Shown here: positions 36,001 through 43,235 of the stretch, piece by piece
Numbering within the stretch: the first letter of the stretch is position 1
Layout: the number at the start of each line of letters is the position of its first letter
Source of the DNA: Thermoplasmatota archaeon
Lineage (GTDB): Archaea; Thermoplasmatota; JAKEGO01
Length of the DNA stretch: 64,000 nt
Direction: 5' to 3'
NCBI GenBank assembly: GCA_028279595.1
Contig: JANQNK010000001.1
Location: forward strand, 1-64,000
The notes under the pieces: generated by a model
The model's database searches: none
What the model was told of the DNA's origin: nothing
Seen by the model: only the letters and a program-made list of their open reading frames with translations
Translations under genes and position numbers: made by a program

Positions 36001-37300
36001 GCCCGTCGGCAGGTACAAGGTCAAGGCTACTGCCGAGATGGACGAGTACGGCATCACGAGCGAGTACGCGGTCAACAAGAACTACCAGTTCGAGACCGAG
36101 ATCATGAACTTCGAGCTCCCCAGGGACGACGACTATTCCGTCAGGGTCCGCTGGGACGAGGAGGCCGTAAGGACGCTGCCCGGCACGATGGTGGACTACA
36201 CGATCACCGTGCAGAACACCGGGAACATGCTCATGAACCGCGTCGACGTCACCTCGCAGAACGCACCGGACGGCTGGAACGTCACCTTCGGGAACGAGAC
36301 CTCCACGAGGGTGGACCTCGGACTGAACGAGACCGTCGAGGTCGTCGTGACCATCGCACTGCCATCGGTCACGGAATCCGGTCTCCAGGATGTCAGGATC
36401 AGGGCTGTCCCCCTCGAGGCGGCGTCGGACGACGACTCCGAGACCCTCGAGGTCAACGTGAGCGCGACATACTCGTTCAAGCTTGATGTACTTCGTCCCG
36501 AGAACGGCATTGGCCAGAACATGACCGCCATCATCGATTTCGTCGTCGTGAACCTGGGGAACGCCGAGGACACGTTCATCATCGAACCCCCTGTCGATCC
36601 GGCCGGGTTCACACTCGATATGATGAACGGGACCATGCACCCGATGATCGACACGGACGGTGACGGAGAGCTCGACACCGGCCCGATAAGGGCCTTCGAG
36701 CCCCAGCCGGTGTTCATCAACGTGACCACCGCGGCCGACGCGACCGGCAAGGTAAGCCTGCCCGTGAGGGTAACATCCGTCACATCGGGGATCACGAAGA
36801 CCGCCTATCTGTCGATCCAGGTGATAGACCCCGACATAGGGGTCAACTCGCTGGTGGCCACCGAGACGGCCATCGGCGACGACACGTTCGTCGACCTCTC
36901 CTTCAACGTCTCGAACACGGGGCTCCGCGATGTGGACAACATCGACATCGAGTTCTTCATGGACGGCGATCCGATCGGTTCACGCGACGATGTGATCTAC
37001 AACGGCGCGCCGGTCGGGAACGGGACCATCAACTCGCCGATCGGGCTGAACCTGTCGCTCTCGGTGAGCATCCAGGTGAACTCGACTGGAACGCACACCT
37101 TTGACGTTGTCGTGACACCTGCCGACGATCCCGACGCCCACATGGGCGACAACAGGGCGTCGACGGAGCTGAAGGTTGGGAAGACGGCCTCTGACGACGA
37201 GGGCGCCGACGATTCCATCGTCCAGTTCCTTGCGGTCGCGATAGTCATACTGGTCCTGCTCATCGTGTACGGGGTTTACAGGAGAAAGAGGCGCTGGTAG
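30056..37300 (+). CDS. aglB: Giant STT3/AglB oligosaccharyltransferase with surface repeat extension
   Basis: AglB transfers a lipid-linked glycan to Asn in secreted proteins. This one has about 2,414 residues, far above the usual 800-1,000. The STT3 membrane part (about residues 20-500) has GNDPYY (Asp61), DHD (176-178) and a TIAE motif (377-380). The catalytic WWDYG is at 586-590. From about residue 910 come roughly twelve carboxypeptidase-regulatory or SdrD B-like beta-sandwich repeats (G-x-V...GVELTFTG...NGDYTV..PG.Y.V), several opening with Asp-rich loops such as DDDGDGDLDD that could bind calcium. Three NEW3/CARDB-like domains follow (about 2025-2370), then a final transmembrane helix and YRRKRRW. 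The repeats should lie outside the membrane. ATG 30056 (or 30062) is taken as the start; GTG 29975 is an alternative. Confidence 0.93.
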   Translation: MKMKARTSSGGTPLGAIWKEAKRNWKTIMILMVLFLIGLTLRSYYYYQESVESEVELSGNDPYYHKRVIDYVQDEKTHLVRDPLLGYPAKPHNPRPPLFDWSIAVEGLVFGTLFGSLGATTLFITQMTPSFWGALTIIPVYFLTKEYFGKKAGLWAALFLTIMPSHIDRSSFGFADHDSFVLFFVVVTFFFLAKSLRHLKAKRWIDNFLSPRSVAKGLRRFGNENFLSLGYAMMAALSLATIALAWKGFSYVVAIIMVYYLAQLIINTFKHEDSTGVAAVILILLTVPLLLALPAYGSMNMIWSQWGLRPVIYIYVGAWALTLAFVPTRDVPWIILLPALAIAAGIVYTLLNMFNPDLAETLISGGGYFVKTKRYSTIAEAQAPILSRLIVSYGPVTFFFALIGILFAFVRFTRHWRTDELFIVIWAFVSIFMAISAVRFMFNAAPAFAILQGWIVFLLLKKTDFRAISRSLQGFSGQFWYGLRKGLRVRHVAVALFMVFMVVLPNFWLAFDASLPYEKKREIDNQIYDSMPEFLRPEKYNEQNTLWWTGAFGQGFPSEYWHEFFEWLAQQDNEYETEERPAFMSWWDYGMWCVEIGEHPTVADNFMNGHEMAGNFIASPNETNSLSLLVVRTLEYELRDTKGENEATALIKEHLGDENGSLFIDAIRNPRKYIDRINAHPELFGNKDGLRVGNARFAMASHVIEKNLEDEEIIDFLVDAERLTGNWIRYFAVDSRMFPFSYYNTGIFYAPITLSDHAVSDYLDTMVQVGNQLYTPEEFERRLALDPDLEADDLVLTYTPAFFDTMFYKAYIGYSALDIGGNLSMGIPGISGELAAQPPMQGWMMKHYKLIYKTTYYNPYNSSLRTKHQDDWEIIHFDEAVEKQGDENVTGTVDTQTGLVQGVMVLKYYHGAKISGRVTTEGGVGIPGAVVTIYDEYGIPHDLAETDDEGNYNVIAPSGEVVLRASKGGDFNPFFQTFNDVLQEEKFNITEAQAERLTEDLDGDGRYDYLIEMDLIANSTHINGTLFWDDDGDGDLDDNEEVITGAEVELTGSNIISLTTDGEGNFSTPDAIETDYEFVFIQDGNRYELDQTISSDGNQSVEEMVPIEGLTVEGRVTINDSNARDVEVTLHDTEADMTYVTETNGKGLFTFERILPGTDGNAEFEITFEYEGSIPVTRTFNGRLGRNEEVNVQLTGASVLDGTVTVDMDGDGISDGTVPNALVVATGDGTSYEAMSDANGDYSMVVPEGSFIVSARSANADGQLGGDAKGESPGSANVRIEPLYCLGGTVYIDGDEDDEFDQGIDSVSSNALVSITGSSQWSGVANQDGTFTALLPYGDYYVTASHDPTGTNSTYLNTSWVSLDASRSIDLQLTQSETVSGYLYWDRNDNDLPDGDEYIDGVPLTFTGDHEFTTMTGGAQFQSTQLFGNGFFFNTFSYSTGSNGSFEAQLIPGNYTVSIPNFEDVELPEGDDILLDMTPLETTFRGDVWADGNFDTVVDPWEVPSAGLEITLTNTRDQNDVIVTATGANGRFIASLMPGTYEVSINGTDGNDVMFQGGTLLDIPYGEAEVETDILVYQLFHVIPEYYIDGSQEDLVFGPDDEFRIVASEARWNLSVPNEFGDPDWTEGGFIFPGEYDVYISHDGYAYMGDINATQSQSYRFDLRPGVQYTGEVRTVDQGQTVNRDVGELAISFRTQDDVYLTEFLTLDPIGNDYNFSAFLPPGDIDVSIDHTHLNDVYLLDGPLTNGSIEMVRHFRITGKVYYDEDQDGNRDSREGLEGVELSFTGDNTFNVTTEENGDYTVYLPFGTHGSYNISLPSSDYVEIAPDLVAVPAGTTHIRVQPRNLTVTGTTFNDIDMDGQSDAGEAVDADRIVFIPDFGTTVSVTPSGANYTVDLAPGPYTVHAYSDDHAVITEVDVSIGNDTVIDLNMTEAVSVTGTIYYVNMTGDTILPSTADLKKELSLAGDEGTILVPVHTGQYQVVVPVGRYKVKATAEMDEYGITSEYAVNKNYQFETEIMNFELPRDDDYSVRVRWDEEAVRTLPGTMVDYTITVQNTGNMLMNRVDVTSQNAPDGWNVTFGNETSTRVDLGLNETVEVVVTIALPSVTESGLQDVRIRAVPLEAASDDDSETLEVNVSATYSFKLDVLRPENGIGQNMTAIIDFVVVNLGNAEDTFIIEPPVDPAGFTLDMMNGTMHPMIDTDGDGELDTGPIRAFEPQPVFINVTTAADATGKVSLPVRVTSVTSGITKTAYLSIQVIDPDIGVNSLVATETAIGDDTFVDLSFNVSNTGLRDVDNIDIEFFMDGDPIGSRDDVIYNGAPVGNGTINSPIGLNLSLSVSIQVNSTGTHTFDVVVTPADDPDAHMGDNRASTELKVGKTASDDEGADDSIVQFLAVAIVILVLLIVYGVYRRKRRW

Positions 37301-37331
37301 GGAAAACGGTCCAGACCGCGTATTTCATATA

Positions 37332-37347
37332 CCCAGCGCGAGCTGGG
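37332..37347. terminator. GNRA-capped hairpin between convergent genes
   Basis: CCCAGC and GCTGGG form a perfect 6-bp stem capped by GCGA, a GNRA tetraloop, 31 bases after the aglB stop. It is a likely 3'-end or RNA-stability structure; no long T run follows. Confidence 0.4.
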
Positions 37348-37385
37348 CCATTTCGATATCTGTAGTTCGGGGACGGGATCCGAGT

Positions 37386-37985
37386 TCAGTCCTCATCGTG
37401 CTCGTCGAACGTATAGAGCGGGTGATGCCGTTTCCGTCCGGTCTTGATCATCTCGAGAAGGTCCTTGAACCTGGGATCGCCTGCATCCCTCATCATCTCG
37501 TAGATCAGCGACTGCGACGTCGTCACGACCGCCCCCAGCTGACCAAGCCGATCCAGGGCGCGCCTGTGGTCCTCGGGGTCCATCGAGCCCACTGCGTCAG
37601 CGACGACGTAGACCCTCATACCCCGATCGAGGGCTTCGATCGCCGTCTGCAGGATGCATATATGCGTCTCGATCCCTATGAGGACCACCGTGTTGCGGCC
37701 CAGGTGGACCGCCTTGTCGGCGAAACTCCTGCAGGCGAACGCGTTGAATACCTTCTTCTCGTCGGGGTTATATCTCGGCAACGCCGACTCGACCTGGGCT
37801 ATCGTGGAGCCTAGACCTGCAGGGTTCTGCTCCGTGACCAGTATCGGCATGTTGAATATCTTAACGCCGTTGATCGTGAACAGGACCTTGTCGAGGACGA
37901 CATCGTGCTCGGCCACCCTCGGGAAGAGCTTCTCCTGGATATCGACGACTAGAAGGAACGTGTCATTGACGTCTATCAGAGGCAT
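37386..37985 (-). CDS. Isochorismatase-like (cysteine) hydrolase
   Basis: The 199-residue protein has the Asp-Lys-Cys triad arrangement of the isochorismatase/nicotinamidase superfamily: LLVVDIQEKLF, then KKVFNAFAC and GIETHICILQTA. The ETH-x-C form and the context-free sequence resemble the YcaC-like branch, whose substrates are mostly unknown. The start is placed at ATG 37985 (MPLIDVND), since the 44 upstream residues are basic and unlike the fold. The function beyond an amide- or ether-cleaving hydrolase cannot be stated. Confidence 0.85.
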   Translation of the reverse strand: MPLIDVNDTFLLVVDIQEKLFPRVAEHDVVLDKVLFTINGVKIFNMPILVTEQNPAGLGSTIAQVESALPRYNPDEKKVFNAFACRSFADKAVHLGRNTVVLIGIETHICILQTAIEALDRGMRVYVVADAVGSMDPEDHRRALDRLGQLGAVVTTSQSLIYEMMRDAGDPRFKDLLEMIKTGRKRHHPLYTFDEHDED

Positions 37986-38032
37986 GCACCCTCCATGCTG
38001 GAGGGCGGTAAAAACGTTTGTGCCATTGGACC

Positions 38033-40960
38033 TCACTCGACTATGAACTCGAAGCTGCAACCGGCGCATCTGACGGTAGCGGGACGCTTCGCTGGAATGT
38101 AGACGGCGACCCCGCACATCGGACAGGGGGCCTCTGTCGCCATCGAGACCTCGTCATCGACCGCCTCGGAGGTGGGAGGTTCCGGCTCGGACACCTCGAC
38201 CTCCTCCCCAGGCTCCTCTTCCATCTCCTCCTCGACCTCTTCCTCTATCTCGTCGACGATCCTGGAGGGACGCCTTGCGGGGATCCGGTGCCCCTCCTCG
38301 GACGGAAGCAGGGCCTCAAGTTCCTCGAGCTTCTTCTTGAACTTCTTTGCACGCCTGGTGTGCTTCTCGTCGTCCTTCTTCAGCTTTCGGATCTTCCGCT
38401 GTGAGCCGGCGAGGGCGATCAACAGGACCAGGATGACCACGATGAGGACCATCGCTACCAGGTACATGATGTCGAAACCATCGTCATCATCATCCGAGAC
38501 CGCCTCCTTGACATGGAGGGGAACATGGGTGTCCATGGTCTCGATCCCATCGGAGGTCAGATACTGGGCTGTCAAAGTCACCGTGTAATCGCCAGCGACA
38601 AGGTCGGTGACCATGACCGTACCGTTGGGCGATGTTACATTGTATGATTTGGCTATGGTATCATAACGATGATCCTGCCGTATTGTTAGGAATGCTCCAA
38701 GAAATTCACCATCCCCCCCCCATGGATTCGTTTGATAGCCCAATACGAACGTTTTCCGGTTCTCGACCGAAGTGGGTACATGGACCTCGGCCCACCCTTC
38801 GAAATAGAGGACGATGGAACCCTCAACGGCCCTTCCATTGTCGAAGGCGCGGACGGTCACCTTGACGAAATCATCATCCCAGCCCGAAGGCACATATATT
38901 CTGAAGTCACCCACTGAAGAGCTCAAGTTCCCCGATCGAAGGCCGCCCAAGGCCTCGTATTCGATGACCGCATCTTCGGTCACATTTGGAACTGCATATC
39001 TGATCATGAACCCGTTCCCACTCCGGCGAACTGGATATTTCCCTACATGTTCGATAAAGACCTGGGACGAGGTCACCTCGATGTCTAGCGAACCCGTGAC
39101 CAGGGATCCGTTCACCACTGCCGATCCAAGGAGTCTTACTGTTCCGTCGGACTCCGGCATGGTGATCGTTATCTCCTCCTCGGTGGTCCCTGCATCAAAC
39201 GCCCCATCAAGGAATTCAGCCACGTAATCGACCCTGGCTGTGACGGATTCATTACTATCCATAACGACTACGTTGTAGTCGGCATCCTCCCCAGCTACTA
39301 CGATCTCAGGTCCAATGAATGAAAGGCTGCGGGATCCTCCCGAGACCGATACGATATGCCTTGTGGTAGGATACCCGACCGATGATATCGAAATCGAGTG
39401 GCTGCCCTCCTCCATGGATCCATGAAAAAGGACCGCTTTCCCGGAGCCATCCGTGGTCAGGTCCGTTTCCTCGCTCCCGACCTCGACCTCAATATCGACA
39501 TTCCTGACCGGTGATGACACCTTCTCGATCGTATATCCGGAGGATTCAACGAAATAAATGAGGTCACCCACTCGCATCAACGGTCTGTCGAATGGGTCGG
39601 TCCCCTCTGACATCGGTGGCACATAGGAGGTGACATCGCCATGCGGAGTCCGGATCCACCAAACCGGCCTCTCCCCGAGAATCTCGGTCGAGATCGTTAG
39701 CTTCAGAGGCTCGTCGGTCCCGAAGTGCGTGGCCCCCTCGACAGTTATGATCGGCTCTCCGAAGGCCAATGGCACGGTCTTCCTCACGGTCCTGGACGAG
39801 ATGTTGAGATAGAACTCGATCCTGTTATCGGCGCCGGTGGCCCAGAGGGAGTCTCCGTAGACCACGTCAGGCACGCTCGTGAACGTGTCATATCCGTTGA
39901 GCTTGTTGAGCTGGTCCTGGACCCTCTCCACACCGTCCACGGTGTTGTAGATCACGTCCCAGTCGAGCTCCTCGAAGTCATCGAGCCCCATGCCGATGTC
40001 CCGTGCCGAGAAGTAGGTCTTGGTCAATGAACCAGGTTCATACACATCCATGGTGGTGTCGGCCCAGAGGTCGCAGTAAGAGACGTGGATCCTATCCCTG
40101 AACATCGTTACGCCGTCCAGCAACATGGTCAAGGTGTAGAATCCCGGGTCCCCGGAGCCCGGAAGGGCAACGTCGGTCGTCTCGTATATGTTCGAATTCT
40201 GTACGCTTCCGGAGGGGGAGATGACGCTCATGTCGAGGTCTAGCGAGGTGTGGACCGTTATCGTCTCGCCGAAGTGATAGATGTCCTTTGCAGGGAACAC
40301 GGAAACATCCGAGACGGTGAACGTACCGATCAGTCCACCGAACTCCGTCCTAAGCTCATAGATGCCGGGGTCGTATGTCAGCGGTATCTCGAACCCGCCC
40401 TCGGGGCCTTCGAGGGGATCGCTGACAGAGGAGTGCTGGTCGTCGTAGACCTCGATGGTCCCGACATCGGTGACGTTCGTGACGGCAAGGTCGTTGAGGA
40501 CGGAATACCAGACGGTGTCCCCGGGGGCGTAGAAGGTCCGGTCCGTCGTAACACCCAGCAGGTCCAATGAGACGCTGTCCAGGAAGAACCCGTCACCGCC
40601 GCCCCAGCCGTCCTGGCTGTCGGGGTCGCATACTGAATAGACGTAGGTTCCAGCGTATGGATAAGAGGTGGCAAGGCTAACGTTGAACCAGCCATCGGCC
40701 TCGGAAGTGAACGGCCATCCCTCCGGGAGGTACGATCCGTCAGGGAACATGGTGTACAAGGCGGCGCTGTCGATGAGGGGTGTTCCCCCGTCATGCACGA
40801 ACACCGTCATGTTGACGTCCCCACCCGGGAGGAGTGCTCCAGTCCCGGGATGGTCGACGCTCTCCATCGTGAGGTCGGCCTCGAAACCGGAGGCACCACC
40901 CGCTGCCATGGCTATCGTTAGAATACATACTATCATCAGGCCCCGCACAACCCAACTCAT
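38033..40960 (-). CDS. Large membrane-anchored surface protein with cytoplasmic zinc ribbon
   Basis: The 975-residue protein has a signal segment (about residues 5-25, ending GGASG) and then some 800 residues of extracellular Ig-like/macroglobulin-like strands. Phrases such as YPYAGTYVYSV, YAPGDTVWYSV, HFGETITVHTS and TVTLTAQYLTSDG recur. A transmembrane helix lies near 820-845, followed by a charged coiled coil (KIRKLKKDDEKHTRRAKKF), an acidic Pro/Glu linker, and a C-terminal zinc ribbon with CPMCG and RCAGC. The likely role is adhesion or sensing; there is no known family name. ATG 40960 is preceded by GGTGG; ATG 40981 with a TATA-like element at 41001-41010 is an alternative. A run of nine G (coding strand) lies inside the gene at 38714-38722. 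Confidence 0.75.
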   Translation of the reverse strand: MSWVVRGLMIVCILTIAMAAGGASGFEADLTMESVDHPGTGALLPGGDVNMTVFVHDGGTPLIDSAALYTMFPDGSYLPEGWPFTSEADGWFNVSLATSYPYAGTYVYSVCDPDSQDGWGGGDGFFLDSVSLDLLGVTTDRTFYAPGDTVWYSVLNDLAVTNVTDVGTIEVYDDQHSSVSDPLEGPEGGFEIPLTYDPGIYELRTEFGGLIGTFTVSDVSVFPAKDIYHFGETITVHTSLDLDMSVISPSGSVQNSNIYETTDVALPGSGDPGFYTLTMLLDGVTMFRDRIHVSYCDLWADTTMDVYEPGSLTKTYFSARDIGMGLDDFEELDWDVIYNTVDGVERVQDQLNKLNGYDTFTSVPDVVYGDSLWATGADNRIEFYLNISSRTVRKTVPLAFGEPIITVEGATHFGTDEPLKLTISTEILGERPVWWIRTPHGDVTSYVPPMSEGTDPFDRPLMRVGDLIYFVESSGYTIEKVSSPVRNVDIEVEVGSEETDLTTDGSGKAVLFHGSMEEGSHSISISSVGYPTTRHIVSVSGGSRSLSFIGPEIVVAGEDADYNVVVMDSNESVTARVDYVAEFLDGAFDAGTTEEEITITMPESDGTVRLLGSAVVNGSLVTGSLDIEVTSSQVFIEHVGKYPVRRSGNGFMIRYAVPNVTEDAVIEYEALGGLRSGNLSSSVGDFRIYVPSGWDDDFVKVTVRAFDNGRAVEGSIVLYFEGWAEVHVPTSVENRKTFVLGYQTNPWGGDGEFLGAFLTIRQDHRYDTIAKSYNVTSPNGTVMVTDLVAGDYTVTLTAQYLTSDGIETMDTHVPLHVKEAVSDDDDDGFDIMYLVAMVLIVVILVLLIALAGSQRKIRKLKKDDEKHTRRAKKFKKKLEELEALLPSEEGHRIPARRPSRIVDEIEEEVEEEMEEEPGEEVEVSEPEPPTSEAVDDEVSMATEAPCPMCGVAVYIPAKRPATVRCAGCSFEFIVE
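38714..38722 (-). repeat. Nine-base homopolymer tract inside a surface-protein gene
   Basis: CCCCCCCCC on the plus strand (poly-G in the coding sense) encodes part of WGGDG in the extracellular region. Such tracts can slip during replication and switch the frame. Confidence 0.7.
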
Positions 40961-41048
40961 CGTGTCCACCCGTCCACGCATCCACTTCGGATTATTAAAT
41001 CCTTTTTAAAGGAACGGGAAATGGGGACCGATCCACTAGAAAACCAAT

Positions 41049-41267
41049 TCAGCGCCAGTGCGCCCTGTCTATCTCCCTGTCCTTCTTGGCCTTCTTCTTG
41101 TACTCCTTGTAATGCTCCTGGCAAAGGTGGACGCGTCTCTTAACCGCGTGCCCCTTCTTCTTCGCTGGCGCGGCCACCTCGAGATACGGTGAGACCCTTG
41201 AAAACGGCAGGGACCTCGTCGCCTCCTTCTCGCATCCGGTCACGCCGCACTTCGGTTCCGGTGTCAT
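41049..41267 (-). CDS. Small archaeal zinc-binding protein
   Basis: The 72-residue protein has C-x4-C near the start (CGVTGC) and C-x2-H later (LCQEHYKEYKKKAKKDRE), a likely single zinc site, and is very basic at its C-terminus. I recognise the pattern of HYKEYKK-type small archaeal proteins of unknown function. ATG 41267 is chosen, with AGGAT upstream and a TATA-like GATAAATAC centred near 41299. It may bind nucleic acid (inference from charge). It is divergent from the PQQ-propeller gene. Confidence 0.7.
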   Translation of the reverse strand: MTPEPKCGVTGCEKEATRSLPFSRVSPYLEVAAPAKKKGHAVKRRVHLCQEHYKEYKKKAKKDREIDRAHWR

Positions 41268-41338
41268 GGTGATCCTGCATCGATAATCCCCACCGTATTT
41301 ATCGATGCCGGTTGAATGGGGACCCAGGCCCCCGAAAA

Positions 41339-41346
41339 GTATTAAG
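41339..41346 (+). promoter_or_regulatory. TATA box of the PQQ-like propeller gene
   Basis: GTATTAAG is centred about 28 bases before ATG 41371, consistent with a leaderless transcript. Confidence 0.45.
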
Positions 41347-41370
41347 AACGCTAAGGGGTCTCTAGTCGGT

Positions 41371-42864
41371 ATGCCGGGCTCATGGAGATGGGGTATCATA
41401 CTATCTATCCTCATCATCGTCCTCGTATCGCAGGGTGGGTCCGCAAATCGGGGATGGAGCGCCTCATACGGGGACGAGGTCCATTCGGCCCGCTTGGTCG
41501 ATGACTCCCTCTATCTCCTCATCGAGCAGGACTCCGTGATGTACCTTTCAAGGGTCGACAACGGCAGCCAGGTATGGCGGTATCCCCTCCCCGAGGGAAG
41601 TCCGGTGGTGGTACCCGCTGTATCCGGGGACATTGTCGTCACTCCTTTCGGTCGGGGTACCGCGGGCATCAACATAACCGACGGCAGCCTCATGTGGAAC
41701 ATCTCGGTCGAGCTGGCCGACGACCCCGAGATCGACGGTGCATTGATGTTCCTCCCGAACGGGTCGAGGCTCTCTGCGCGGTTCACCGGTGCACAGCACG
41801 AGGAGCTATGGAACGCATCGCTCTTCGAGGACCTCCGTTTCATTCTCCCAATCGATGACCTCGTGGTCCTCGGACACGGCGACGGCGTTGTCTCGGCGCT
41901 CAACAGGTCCGACGGCTCCACTGAATGGTTCGTGATCCCCGAAGGCGTCGAGCTTGGCCGGCCTCTCGTCGCGGGCGACGTGATCTACGTGGTCAGCGGC
42001 AACTCAACCTCAGGTGACCTGAACGCCATCAACGTCGGCGGATACATCGAGTGGACCCGGGAGATCGGTCCGACGGAGGCTCCTCCGCTGGCGTTCGACG
42101 GCATCACCGTGGTAACGGTCGACGGCCTTGTACGCTCGTATACCGAGAACGGGACGGCAACGAGATTGAACAGCACTGGATTGGCCGTATCCGATGCCTT
42201 TTCCGCCGACGATCGGATCTACGCCCTCACCCCCTCCGGCAACCTTACCGAGGTCATTCTTATGAACGGTTCTGCCGTCCCCGGTTGGAACCTGAGCGTC
42301 GGGACCCGCCTGGCACCGGTCGGTGTCGGTGACGGCCTAATACACGTTCATGATGGGAGTGGAAGCGTCATTGCCATCGATGGCGTCCCGTTGCAGGACC
42401 CGTTCCTCGTTCCCGGCTCGCTTTTCCTGGCGCACGATCCCCCCCTCGAGGGTTACGAGACGACCGTCAACTTCGGTGTCGGGAACCGGGGCACTGCACC
42501 CTCCAGCATTGTGGTCTCCGTCAACATCGACGGCGAGGAGTTCGATAGGAAGGCCGTCGCCATCGGACCCGGCGACGTCATCCCGATCGAGGTCCCGTGG
42601 AAACCCTCCCTGGGGGATACCACGGTCACGGTCTCGATGGAGGTCGATGGCGATGAGATATCCTACACCGACGACGAGCTGGAGATGACCACCGAGGTCG
42701 TGCAGACCGTCGAAGAGGACGACATGGAATTCCTCATGACCATCCTCGTAGGATTCGTCATACTATGGGGTCTCCTGATAGTCATCGCCATCGTCTGGAG
42801 GAAGTACGTCCACCGGACAAAACGTGTTGGCGGAAAGGGAGAGGCCGAGGAGGATGAGAAGTAG
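41371..42864 (+). CDS. Membrane-anchored PQQ-like beta-propeller protein
   Basis: The 497-residue protein has a signal segment (about residues 5-23). Propeller blades of the pyrroloquinoline-quinone-like type occupy about 25-350, seen in NGSQVWRYPLPEG, DGSLMWNISVEL, DGSTEWFVIPEG and NVGGYIEWTREI. A CARDB-like beta-sandwich follows (YETTVNFGVGNRGTAPSSIVVSVNIDG, about 365-450), then a transmembrane helix (about 452-472) and a charged tail. It is probably a surface protein with a scaffolding or binding role; no catalytic residues are evident. The start is supported by the TATA box at 41339. Confidence 0.82.
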   Translation: MPGSWRWGIILSILIIVLVSQGGSANRGWSASYGDEVHSARLVDDSLYLLIEQDSVMYLSRVDNGSQVWRYPLPEGSPVVVPAVSGDIVVTPFGRGTAGINITDGSLMWNISVELADDPEIDGALMFLPNGSRLSARFTGAQHEELWNASLFEDLRFILPIDDLVVLGHGDGVVSALNRSDGSTEWFVIPEGVELGRPLVAGDVIYVVSGNSTSGDLNAINVGGYIEWTREIGPTEAPPLAFDGITVVTVDGLVRSYTENGTATRLNSTGLAVSDAFSADDRIYALTPSGNLTEVILMNGSAVPGWNLSVGTRLAPVGVGDGLIHVHDGSGSVIAIDGVPLQDPFLVPGSLFLAHDPPLEGYETTVNFGVGNRGTAPSSIVVSVNIDGEEFDRKAVAIGPGDVIPIEVPWKPSLGDTTVTVSMEVDGDEISYTDDELEMTTEVVQTVEEDDMEFLMTILVGFVILWGLLIVIAIVWRKYVHRTKRVGGKGEAEEDEK

Positions 42865-42867
42865 AGA

Positions 42868-42882
42868 CCGGGCTGGGCCCGG
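42868..42882. terminator. Hairpin between convergent genes
   Basis: CCGGGC and GCCCGG form a perfect 6-bp stem around TGG, 3 bases after the propeller gene's stop and 32 bases after the small leftward gene's stop. It may end transcription from either side. Confidence 0.4.
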
Positions 42883-42913
42883 ACTTTGAGGATTGGCCTA
42901 TCGTGATGCAAGA

Positions 42914-43054
42914 TCAGTACATCGCGCTCTTCTTCTCCTCGAGGGTCCGGAGGACCAGTGCCAGATATCGCTGAAGGTCTTCAGGGCGTTCGTCGGAGTG
43001 CTTCTTTATGAGGGTCGCCGCCGCCTCGAAGCCATCGATGAAATCCGAATACAT
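42914..43054 (-). CDS. 46-residue small protein, unknown function
   Basis: The frame starts MYSDFIDGFEAAATLIKKHS, continues DERPEDLQRYLALVLRTLEE and ends KKSAMY. It is mostly predicted helix, with a charged pattern suited to a short coiled coil or protein-binding peptide. Support comes from a strong Shine-Dalgarno (GGAAGGGGGAGG) 4 bases before the ATG and a TATA-like GATAAAAAC at 43093-43101, which would give a leader of about 17 bases. It is convergent with the propeller gene. No family is recognised. Confidence 0.6.
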   Translation of the reverse strand: MYSDFIDGFEAAATLIKKHSDERPEDLQRYLALVLRTLEEKKSAMY

Positions 43055-43092
43055 TTTGCCTCCCCCTTCCTTGAGATAGCATTGCCGTCGAA

Positions 43093-43101
43093 GTTTTTAT
43101 C
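43093..43101 (-). promoter_or_regulatory. TATA box of the 46-residue protein gene
   Basis: GATAAAAAC on the minus strand is centred about 43 bases before the ATG, leaving room for the Shine-Dalgarno. Confidence 0.4.
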
Positions 43102-43204
43102 TAGATTGGTATGAAATTTTGACATGGGAAATACACTCATTCGTTCGTGTTCAATTGTTTTTCCGCAAGGGAGCCAGACAGGTCCCGGTGCGGTCCTTCG
43201 GTGG

Positions 43205-43215
43205 TTTTTAAATAG
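43205..43215 (+). promoter_or_regulatory. TATA box of the acyl-CoA synthetase (ADP-forming) subunit gene
   Basis: TTTTTAAATAG is centred about 26 bases before ATG 43236, consistent with leaderless transcription. Confidence 0.55.
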
Positions 43216-43235
43216 AACTGGGGCGATTGGGCGGC

